64,000 nt of DNA from Limnohabitans sp. 63ED37-2 (lineage in GTDB: Bacteria; Pseudomonadota; Gammaproteobacteria; Burkholderiales; Burkholderiaceae_C): positions 553,501 to 617,500 of the forward strand of contig NZ_CP011774.1 of assembly GCF_001412535.1 (NCBI RefSeq), read 5' to 3'. The translations under genes were made by a program, and so were the position numbers. Positions 57,662 through 64,000 of this stretch are shown here, one piece after another; within the stretch, counting starts at the first letter, position 1, and each line of letters begins with the position of its first letter. The notes below the pieces were generated by a model. The model was not told the DNA's origin. It saw only the letters and a list, made by a program, of their open reading frames with translations, and ran no database searches.

Positions 57662-58099
57662 TCAGTCTTGTGTGGCGTTGCGCTGCACACAAGCGATGTA
57701 GGACTCGCCGTCGGGCATTCGGCCCGAGCGCTGGCTTTCAAAAACCATGCGTCCCAAGCATTCCATGGCCTGGTGGTGTGCATCGTGCAATGAGTTGAGT
57801 CGGTGCGTGAGCAGTTCCACCGCTTGGCGAATGCCCCGAGGCTGGTCGATGCTGCATTGCTCGCTGATGGACAGGTGCATGGATAAATGCAAAAAAGGGT
57901 TTTCCCGGTTGGGGTCCACTTGGTGCATGTTGGCCAGTGCCGCGTCCACATCCGACAATTCCGCGTGGTATTCGGGATGTTCGTCGATCCACTGGCTGAC
58001 CAGCATTTCCATGGGCTCGAGCGCTGCGGCGGTTCGGGCTTTGGCGTAAACACCACAAAAAAAGCGCCGGACATCGGCTTGTGAGGGTTGTATCAGCAT
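57662..58099 (-). CDS. DUF1841 family protein
   Basis: A 145-residue soluble protein of the DUF1841 family, common in beta- and gammaproteobacteria. Typical segments are ADVRRFFCGVYAKARTAAALEP, WIDEHPEYHAELSDVD, NPFLHLSMHLSISEQCSIDQP and CLGRMVFESQRSGRMPD. No activity is known. Multiple His residues (HLSMHLSISEQ, HDAHHQAME) could bind a metal. It is convergent with the cytochrome c4-like gene. Confidence 0.85.
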   Translation of the reverse strand: MLIQPSQADVRRFFCGVYAKARTAAALEPMEMLVSQWIDEHPEYHAELSDVDAALANMHQVDPNRENPFLHLSMHLSISEQCSIDQPRGIRQAVELLTHRLNSLHDAHHQAMECLGRMVFESQRSGRMPDGESYIACVQRNATQD

Positions 58100-58277
58100 G
58101 GGGTGGATTGTGTATCAAGTGTGATTGGGCTATGGGTGCTTTGGGGAGTGAGAGGCCCGGCCAGCGCCGCCGTCCCGTCTTGCGGACAGACACCAGGCGT
58201 CTCTTCACACTGCAGTCGTGAAACGGTCACCCCAGCTCGCAAAGCGCCCCTAGAATGTCAAAGAACACCCCTTGTAC

Positions 58278-58293
58278 ATGCAATATAATGCAT
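58278..58293. promoter_or_regulatory. Palindrome ATGCA-N6-TGCAT before pcaF
   Basis: Perfect 5-bp arms around ATATAA lie 28 bases before the pcaF start codon, inside the likely promoter. It is a candidate operator for a dimeric regulator; I cannot name the regulator. Confidence 0.45.
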
Positions 58294-58320
58294 ATATTCA
58301 ACCCTCAAGAGACTACTCAC

Positions 58321-59523
58321 ATGAACCAAGCCTACATTTGCGATGCGATCCGTACCCCCTTTGGCCGCTACGGCGGAGCGCTCTCCAGCGTGCGCACCGA
58401 CGACCTGGGCGCGGTGCCCCTGCGAGCCCTGATGACCCGCAACCCCAACGTGGACTGGGCCGCAGTGACCGACGTGTTGTATGGCTGCGCCAACCAGGCG
58501 GGTGAAGACAACCGCAACGTGGCCCACATGAGCAGCTTGCTCGCTGGTTTGCCCATCGACGTGCCCGGTGCCACCATCAACCGCCTGTGCGGCTCGGGTT
58601 TGGACGCCATTGGCACGGCCGCACGCGCCATCAAGGCGGGCGAAGCCGGTTTGATGATTGCCGGTGGTGTGGAAAGCATGAGCCGCGCCCCGTTTGTGAT
58701 GCCCAAAGCCGAGAGCGCCTTCAGCCGCGCCAATGCCGTGTACGACACCACCATTGGCTGGCGCTTCATCAACAAACTGATGAAAGCCCAATACGGCGTG
58801 GACTCGATGCCCGAGACGGCCGAAAACGTGGCCACCGACTACAAGATCGAGCGCGAAGCGCAAGACCTGATGGCCTACAACAGCCAGCTGCGTGCGGTGG
58901 CCGCCATCAAGGCCGGGCATCTGGCCCGCGAAATTGTGGGTGTCAGCATCCCTCAGAAAAAGGGCGACGCGATCATTGTGGACACCGACGAGCACCCCCG
59001 TGAGACCAGCTTGGAAGCGTTGGCCAAGCTCAAAGGCGTGGTGCGCCCGGATGGCACCGTGACCGCGGGCAATGCCTCGGGTGTGAACGACGGCGCGTGC
59101 GCCTTGCTGCTGGCCGACGAAGCCTCCGCTGCCAAAAACGGTTTGACCCCCAAAGCCCGCATCGTGGGCATGGCCACGGCGGGCGTGGCCCCACGCGTCA
59201 TGGGCATTGGCCCCGCGCCTGCGACGCTCAAGGTGCTGGCCCAAACCGGCCTGACCATCGACCACATGGACGTGATCGAGCTGAACGAGGCCTTTGCCGC
59301 GCAAGGCTTGGCCGTGCTGCGCATGCTGGGCCTGAAAGACGACGACGCCCGCGTGAACGCTTGGGGCGGCGCCATTGCCCTGGGGCACCCGCTGGGTGCA
59401 TCCGGTGCCCGTTTGGCCACCACCGCCATCAACCGCCTGCAGCAGACCGCTGGCCGCTACGCTTTGTGCACCATGTGCATTGGCGTGGGTCAGGGCATCG
59501 CACTGATCATCGAGCGCGTTTGA
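58321..59523 (+). CDS. pcaF: 3-oxoadipyl-CoA thiolase
   Basis: A 400-residue thiolase that cleaves 3-oxoadipyl-CoA to succinyl-CoA and acetyl-CoA at the end of the beta-ketoadipate and phenylacetate pathways. The catalytic residues are Cys90 in INRLCGSGLDAIG, His near 356 in GGAIALGHPLGASGAR and a second Cys near 386 in CTMCIGVGQG. The start MNQAYICDAIRTPFGRYGGALS and GLPIDVPGATIN are typical of PcaF. A general acetyl-CoA acetyltransferase is the alternative. It has its own promoter region with a palindrome and is followed by a terminator at 59568-59588. Confidence 0.88.
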   Translation: MNQAYICDAIRTPFGRYGGALSSVRTDDLGAVPLRALMTRNPNVDWAAVTDVLYGCANQAGEDNRNVAHMSSLLAGLPIDVPGATINRLCGSGLDAIGTAARAIKAGEAGLMIAGGVESMSRAPFVMPKAESAFSRANAVYDTTIGWRFINKLMKAQYGVDSMPETAENVATDYKIEREAQDLMAYNSQLRAVAAIKAGHLAREIVGVSIPQKKGDAIIVDTDEHPRETSLEALAKLKGVVRPDGTVTAGNASGVNDGACALLLADEASAAKNGLTPKARIVGMATAGVAPRVMGIGPAPATLKVLAQTGLTIDHMDVIELNEAFAAQGLAVLRMLGLKDDDARVNAWGGAIALGHPLGASGARLATTAINRLQQTAGRYALCTMCIGVGQGIALIIERV

Positions 59524-59538
59524 GGTTTCAAGCCCGGA

Positions 59539-59937
59539 TCAGGTCCGGGTTGACATCTCTGGCCACCAGCCCCTTCGGGGGCTTTTTTGTGCCTGCTCGA
59601 GTTCTTCGGCAGTGACGTCGATTTCGAGGCGCAAGAGCGCAGCGCCCATGGCTTTGCCCAGGTTATCGAGGCGCAGGTTGCGTGCACCTCCGCCTTGCAA
59701 TGCGCCATGCAGCACGAACTTCATGGCCAGAATGTTCGGCAGCGGCCAGGCGTCCACCTGCCCCGGCAACCATGGCGCGAAGTGTGCTTGCACTTTGGCG
59801 GCCGTCACTTCGCGTTCCAAAAGGCGATAGCCCGCTTCGTTCCAGGCGAACAGGCCAAAGTCCACCCAGTCGGCTTTGTCGCCACTGCGAGCATGCGCGA
59901 TGCGGGCCAAGGGAATTTTCAAAAGGGTTGCGGTCAT
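59539..59937 (-). CDS. AtuA-related C-terminal domain protein
   Basis: A 132-residue protein of the AtuA-like ferredoxin-fold group that often follows DUF1446 proteins as a separate subunit. Typical segments are LARIAHARSGDKADWVDFGLFA and LPNILAMKFVLHGALQGGGARNLRLDNLGKAMG. The protein is involved in acyclic terpene or related acyl-CoA degradation by context only. Its start overlaps the AtuA gene stop by ATGA. The last codons run through the pcaF terminator at 59568-59588. Confidence 0.82.
   Translation of the reverse strand: MTATLLKIPLARIAHARSGDKADWVDFGLFAWNEAGYRLLEREVTAAKVQAHFAPWLPGQVDAWPLPNILAMKFVLHGALQGGGARNLRLDNLGKAMGAALLRLEIDVTAEELEQAQKSPRRGWWPEMSTRT
59568..59588 (+). terminator. Rho-independent terminator after pcaF
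   Basis: AGCCCC-TTCG-GGGGCT with a stable TTCG loop and six T. It lies inside the 3' end of the convergent AtuA-related gene, so the two genes share this DNA. Confidence 0.85.
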
Positions 59938-61325
59938 GCGCCGGGCTCCAACATCTCAACACGGGCTTGAACACGGTCACGCGGGATCAAGGTAGGCCAA
60001 ATGCCCAGCAAGGCACTGGAGGCGTTCAAGCCTTGAAAGCCGCAGGTGTAGGCCGGGCCACTCAAAGCCATCCAGGGGAACAATCGGCCAAAGCCATCGG
60101 CCACCGCTTTCGAGCGGGTGCGCAGCACCATGCGCACCCAGATCTCGGCGCGTTCGTTCAACTCCGCCGCAGGCGGCAAAGGGGCCAGCGGACCGTGCGC
60201 CGAATTCAGCCCGGGGTATTCCACAAACAGCTCGTCAAAAGGCAGTTGGCGCTGTTTCAGTTGGCTGCGGATCATGCTTTCTGCCGCCTGCACCTTGTCC
60301 CAGGCGTCAGGCCAGGAAAAGCCCCAGCTGATCTCTGCCTTGAAGCCGTCCTGAAATCCGGCCACCACTTTGAGCTGATTGGTGGGGGCGCTGCCTTTGG
60401 CACCGGTCAGGCGCACGCGGTGCTGGCCTTCGTCGTGCAGCTGGATTTGCCCCATGTCGAGCACCACATCGGGCGAAAAATACGCATGCGGGTTGTGCAC
60501 TTCGTACAGCAGCTGCTGGCGCACGGTGTCGAAGTTGACCAGGCCGCCCGTATCGGGTGCTTTGGTGATGAAAGTTGTGCCGTCGGGCCAGACCTCGGCA
60601 ATGGGGTAGCCGATGTGCGCCAAGTCCGGGATGTTTTGCCAGCTGCCTTGGCTGCCAAAGTTGCCGCCGCTGCCTTGGCCCGAGCATTCGAGCAAATGCC
60701 CCACCGTCAGGCCCTGCGCCAGTCGGTGAAAGTCTTCGGGGGTGGCCGCATCGGCGAGCTTCCAGCCCAGCGCGTGCACCAGCGGCCCCAGAAACAGCGC
60801 GGCATCGGCCACACGCCCGGTGATCACGATGTCGGCCCCTTGGTCCAGCGCATCCACGATGGGTTGTGCGCCCAGATAGGCGTTGCCAAACACCAAGCGC
60901 TCGCGCACGCTGGCCACGTCGGCGCCGTTCATCATGTGGTCAAAACGCTCGCCGGGTGCTTGCAGTTGCGTCAGCACATCGTCGCCGCTCACCACCGCAA
61001 TGCGCGGGTGCCAGCCCGCTGCAGCCAAGGTTTTTTGCACCGCCTGCGCCGCGCCCATGGGGTTGAGGCCGCCCGCGTTGCAAACGAATCTGACGCCACG
61101 CGGCTGCATCAGGGGCCATAGGCGCAAAAGCATGGGCACCACATCGCGGGCGTAGCTCAAAGCAGGGTCGCGTTGGCGGTCTTTTTGTAAGATGGCAAGG
61201 GTCAATTCGGCGAGGTGGTCGCTGGCGATGAATTGCACCTGGCCGCGTTCGATGCTGGCGACTACGGGCTCCCAGTTGTCCCCGTAGAACCCGAGCCCGG
61301 ATCCGATGCGTATGGCATTTGTCAT
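59934..61325 (-). CDS. AtuA family (DUF1446) acyclic terpene utilisation-like protein
   Basis: A 463-residue protein of the DUF1446/AtuA family. Typical motifs are RIGSGLGFYGDNWEP at the start, FVCNAGGLNPMGAAQAV near 82, VSGDDVL, ADIVITGRVADAALFLGPLVHALGW and ECSGQGSGGNFG. AtuA is needed for citronellol and geraniol breakdown in Pseudomonas, but many family members occur in other acyl-CoA pathways. ATG 61325 is chosen; an in-frame extension to 61484 lacks support. With the small subunit downstream it forms a pair. Confidence 0.87.
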   Translation of the reverse strand: MTNAIRIGSGLGFYGDNWEPVVASIERGQVQFIASDHLAELTLAILQKDRQRDPALSYARDVVPMLLRLWPLMQPRGVRFVCNAGGLNPMGAAQAVQKTLAAAGWHPRIAVVSGDDVLTQLQAPGERFDHMMNGADVASVRERLVFGNAYLGAQPIVDALDQGADIVITGRVADAALFLGPLVHALGWKLADAATPEDFHRLAQGLTVGHLLECSGQGSGGNFGSQGSWQNIPDLAHIGYPIAEVWPDGTTFITKAPDTGGLVNFDTVRQQLLYEVHNPHAYFSPDVVLDMGQIQLHDEGQHRVRLTGAKGSAPTNQLKVVAGFQDGFKAEISWGFSWPDAWDKVQAAESMIRSQLKQRQLPFDELFVEYPGLNSAHGPLAPLPPAAELNERAEIWVRMVLRTRSKAVADGFGRLFPWMALSGPAYTCGFQGLNASSALLGIWPTLIPRDRVQARVEMLEPGA

Positions 61326-61497
61326 GAAGGAATATTGAAGCCTTGTGTGAGAGTTCAAATGGGGGACAACCCCTAGGGAAAGTCTCGTGTAAGACATGCA
61401 CAATCGCACGGTCGTTCGCAAATGCTTTGCTCGGTGCTGAATCAGTGTCCGACCAAGCCCTGTGAACTCGGCTCGACAGAACAAAGAGGAGACAGGT

Positions 61498-62373
61498 GTG
61501 CAATTGCTGCAACTGCTGATCAGCGGTGTGGCCCAGGGTTGTATTTATGGACTCATTGCCCTGGGTTTCGTGCTGATTTACAAGGCCACCGAAACGGTGA
61601 GCTTTGCCCAAGGCGACTTGATGATGGTGGGGGCTTTTTCGGGCTTGGCTGCCATGACGCTTTTGGGTTTCCCGTTCTGGATTGCGGTGCCCGCAGCCAT
61701 CGTCGCCATGGGTATTTTTGGCGTGTTGGTCGAGCGCCTAGTCATTCGCCCGATCCTGGGGCAACCGGCTTTTTCCATCGTCATGCTGACCATTGGTGTG
61801 GGCTATGTGCTGCGCGGTCTGATCACCATGATCCCCGACGTGGGCACCGACACCCACACCATGCCTGTGCCCTATGCGGGTGAGGTCTTGCGTTTGGGGG
61901 GCTTGGTGATCGCTGCCGAGCAAATGGTGGTGATCGGCGCCACCGGCATCTTGTGCCTGGGCCTGTTTGCCATGTTCAAGTACAGCAAGCTGGGCATCGC
62001 CATGCAGGCGGCTTCGCAAAATCAGTTGGCCGCTTATTACATGGGCATTCCGGTCAAGCGCATCAACGGCCTGGTCTGGGGACTGGCGGCAGGTGTGGCG
62101 GCAGTGGCCGGTCTGCTCCTGGCGCCCATCACTTTTGTGCACGCCAACATGGGCTTCATTGGCCTCAAAGCCTTTCCCGCGGCGGTGGTGGGCGGCTTTG
62201 GCAGCTTGCCCGGTGCCATTGTGGGCGGCTTGGTGATCGGCATCGTCGAGTCGCTCTCGGGCTTTTATCTGCCCGAGGGCTTCAAGGACATCGCGCCCTA
62301 CATCGTGGTGTTGCTCATGCTGGTGCTCAAGCCCAATGGCTTGTTCGGCGAGCAACTGCGCAAGAAAGTCTGA
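61498..62373 (+). CDS. livH: Branched-chain amino acid ABC transporter permease LivH
   Basis: A 291-residue inner-membrane permease with about eight helices. The family sequence is clear: LLISGVAQGCIYGLIALGFVLIYKATE at the start, VSFAQGDLMMVGAF, and the ABC-contacting EAA-like loop AASQNQLAAYYMGIPVKRIN near 180. It transports branched-chain amino acids or related amides with LivM and LivG. The start is GTG 61498 behind GAGGAG. LivM begins 9 bases after its stop. It starts divergently from the AtuA gene, with about 170 bases between them. Confidence 0.93.
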   Translation: MQLLQLLISGVAQGCIYGLIALGFVLIYKATETVSFAQGDLMMVGAFSGLAAMTLLGFPFWIAVPAAIVAMGIFGVLVERLVIRPILGQPAFSIVMLTIGVGYVLRGLITMIPDVGTDTHTMPVPYAGEVLRLGGLVIAAEQMVVIGATGILCLGLFAMFKYSKLGIAMQAASQNQLAAYYMGIPVKRINGLVWGLAAGVAAVAGLLLAPITFVHANMGFIGLKAFPAAVVGGFGSLPGAIVGGLVIGIVESLSGFYLPEGFKDIAPYIVVLLMLVLKPNGLFGEQLRKKV

Positions 62374-62382
62374 GGCTCCGGC

Positions 62383-63459
62383 ATGCGTTTCATTTTCAAA
62401 ACCGAATACAACCAGGACATCACCCTGGCCAAACATGGCGGCCATGTGTTCTGGTACAGCTTGCTCGCCATCTTTTTGGTGGTGGCACCCTGGGCCGTGC
62501 CCGAGTACTGGCTGGCGCAGCTGACCTTTGTGCTGATCTACGCAGTCGTGGGCTTGGGCCTGATGCTGCTGGCGGGTTTCACGGGTCTGTTCTCTTTGGG
62601 CCACGCCGCGTTTTTGGGCGTGGGGGCTTACACCCAGGCTGTCATGGTCAATGCGGGGGTGCCGTTTCCGCTGGCGCTGGTGTGCGCGGGCGTGTTCTCG
62701 GCCATCGCGGGTGTGATCGTGGGCTTGCCTGCGCTGCGCGTCAAAGGCATTTACCTGGGCATGGCCACGCTGGCTTTTGGCTTCATTGTCGAAGAGGGCA
62801 TGGCCCGCTGGGAAAGCGTCACGGGCGGCAACGCGGGCTTGATGGTCACCTACCCCAAGTTGGGTGGCTGGACACTGGACAGCACCGATGAGTTTTACTT
62901 TTTGTGCCTGCTGGTGACGGTGGGGGCGACGCTGGCCATCGTCAACCTGCTGCGGTCGTCCACTGGACGCGCCTTTGTGGCCATTCGCGACTCTGAAATT
63001 TCGGCGCAAAGCATGGGCATCCATTTGGCGCGTTACAAGACCTTGTCGTTTGCCTTGTCGGCCGCATTGGCGGGCATTGGCGGCGCCTTGTATGCCCACA
63101 AGATCCAGTTCCTCTCGCCCGAGCAGTTCAGCATCATCCAGTCGATTGACTTGCTCTTGATGGTGGTGATCGGTGGCCTGGGCTCGATCCACGGTGCGTT
63201 TTTGGGCGCGATTTTCCTGATTGTGATGCCGCAACTGATCGCGCTGGGCAAGGACTTCTTGCCTGCCGCTATTGGTGGCGCCGCCGGGCTGCAGGGCACG
63301 GTTTACGGCTTGGTGCTGATCGCCTTTGTCCTGTTTGAGCCCATGGGCCTGTACGGGCGCTGGCTCAAGGTGCGCACCTGGTTCCAGTTGTTTCCGTTTT
63401 ACCGCCGTGGCCTGTTCAAGCGCCAGAAATCGTTCCAGAAGTCGGACCGCCTGAAATGA
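62383..63459 (+). CDS. livM: Branched-chain amino acid ABC transporter permease LivM
   Basis: A 358-residue inner-membrane permease of the LivM type. Hydrophobic helices begin at about residue 23. The motif GLGLMLLAGFTGLFSLGHAAFLGVGAY and the cytoplasmic loop RDSEISAQSMGIHLARYK, which contacts the ATPase, are present. It ends with a basic tail (RRGLFKRQKSFQKSDRLK). Its stop overlaps the livG start by ATGA. Confidence 0.94.
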   Translation: MRFIFKTEYNQDITLAKHGGHVFWYSLLAIFLVVAPWAVPEYWLAQLTFVLIYAVVGLGLMLLAGFTGLFSLGHAAFLGVGAYTQAVMVNAGVPFPLALVCAGVFSAIAGVIVGLPALRVKGIYLGMATLAFGFIVEEGMARWESVTGGNAGLMVTYPKLGGWTLDSTDEFYFLCLLVTVGATLAIVNLLRSSTGRAFVAIRDSEISAQSMGIHLARYKTLSFALSAALAGIGGALYAHKIQFLSPEQFSIIQSIDLLLMVVIGGLGSIHGAFLGAIFLIVMPQLIALGKDFLPAAIGGAAGLQGTVYGLVLIAFVLFEPMGLYGRWLKVRTWFQLFPFYRRGLFKRQKSFQKSDRLK

Positions 63460-64000
63460 ACGCAGACATCCTTTTATCCGCGCAAGACCTGAGCGTGCGC
63501 TTTGGCGGTGTGCTGGCCGTGAACAAGGTCAGCTTCGACGTCAAACGCGGCGAGGTCTTCACCCTGATCGGCCCCAACGGTGCGGGCAAGACCACCGTCT
63601 TCAACCTGATCAGCCGCATCTACACGCCTACCACGGGCGTGATCGACTATGCCGGGCCACAAGGCACACTGCGCCTGACCGACCAGCAGCCGCACCAAAT
63701 CGCAGGCTTGGGCATTGCCCGCACGTTTCAGAACATTGAATTGTTCGAACACGCGACGGTGTTGCAAAACCTGCTGATTGGCCGCCACACGCACCGCAAA
63801 ACGGGCGTCTGGAGCGAGATGTTCTTCAGCCGTAAAACCCGCGCGGCCGAGATCGAGGCGCGTGAAAAGGTCGAAGAGGTCATTGATTTTCTGGATCTGC
63901 AACACCACCGTGATTCGATGGTGGCGGGCCTGCCTTACGGCGTGCGCAAAGTGGTTGAGTTGGCGCGTGCCTTGTGCACCGAACCCAAGCTGCTTTTGCT
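63456..64000 (+). CDS. livG: Branched-chain amino acid ABC transporter ATP-binding protein LivG (cut by window end)
   Basis: The first 181 residues of an ABC ATPase. Walker A is GPNGAGKTT at residues 39-47, the Q-loop is ARTFQNIELF near 90, and the signature is seen in the variant form GLPYGVRKVVELARAL at about 153-168, typical of LivG. Walker B (EPKLLLL) starts where the window ends. It powers the LivHM permease. The ATG overlaps the livM stop codon. Confidence 0.94.
   Translation, partial: MNADILLSAQDLSVRFGGVLAVNKVSFDVKRGEVFTLIGPNGAGKTTVFNLISRIYTPTTGVIDYAGPQGTLRLTDQQPHQIAGLGIARTFQNIELFEHATVLQNLLIGRHTHRKTGVWSEMFFSRKTRAAEIEAREKVEEVIDFLDLQHHRDSMVAGLPYGVRKVVELARALCTEPKLLL

Noticed and set aside
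1..64000. CRISPR arrays, rRNA genes and riboswitches
   Set aside because: I saw no regularly spaced repeats, no rRNA segments and no leader with a known riboswitch core.

Overview
The window looks like chromosome of a betaproteobacterium of the order Burkholderiales, most likely a Comamonadaceae member near Limnohabitans or Rhodoferax. This rests on protein style (Coq7, DUF1841, PcaF, AtuA-type proteins, LivHMG, and sox genes in the order C-D-Y-Z-A-X-B) and on high GC outside one inserted block. I ran no database search, so family names rest on recognised motifs.

Positions 1-24,100 are chromosome. They hold the end of a class II fructose-bisphosphate aldolase, a methyltransferase, Rrf2 and MerR regulators and coq7. 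A sulfur/redox block follows: two rhodaneses, an AhpD-like protein, OsmC, a CsoR/FrmR-type repressor, an ArsR repressor divergent from an RND efflux pump, a DUF2892 protein and a TolC-type channel. Next come small cytochromes, a DUF302 lipoprotein, a FadL-like porin, a second ArsR repressor with an ATTC-N8-GAAT palindrome in its promoter, soxCDYZAXB and a SoxH-like hydrolase. Together these encode periplasmic thiosulfate oxidation with sulfur-responsive control.

Positions 24,141-46,897 are a 22.7 kb integrative mobilizable element lying inside the anticodon loop of a tRNA-Arg(CCU) gene. The 3' half of the host tRNA lies outside the left end and the 5' half outside the right end, sharing an 11-bp core, and neither end restores the gene. 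The element carries a tyrosine integrase, a Gabija-like pair (GajA, GajB), a relaxase with a nested mobB-like gene and MobC, a candidate oriT, a structured non-coding region, an ArdA antirestriction operon, and a possible defence cluster (620-aa unknown protein, GIY-YIG protein, helicase, DNA methyltransferase). An IS30-family element has split the methyltransferase. At the right end is an excisionase-like HTH gene and a complete tRNA-Arg(CCU) gene interrupted by a 215-nt group I intron. My main hypothesis is that the element destroys the host tRNA on integration, supplies its own copy, and that the intron splits the att-like sequence in this copy so that the integrase cannot use it as a target.

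Positions 46,926-64,000 return to chromosome: a RodZ-like protein, TamB and TamA, a CoxE-like VWA protein, a GNAT, a small membrane protein, a MoxR ATPase, a cytochrome c4-like protein, DUF1841, 3-oxoadipyl-CoA thiolase, an AtuA-like pair, and the branched-chain amino acid ABC transporter genes livH, livM and livG (cut by the window end).
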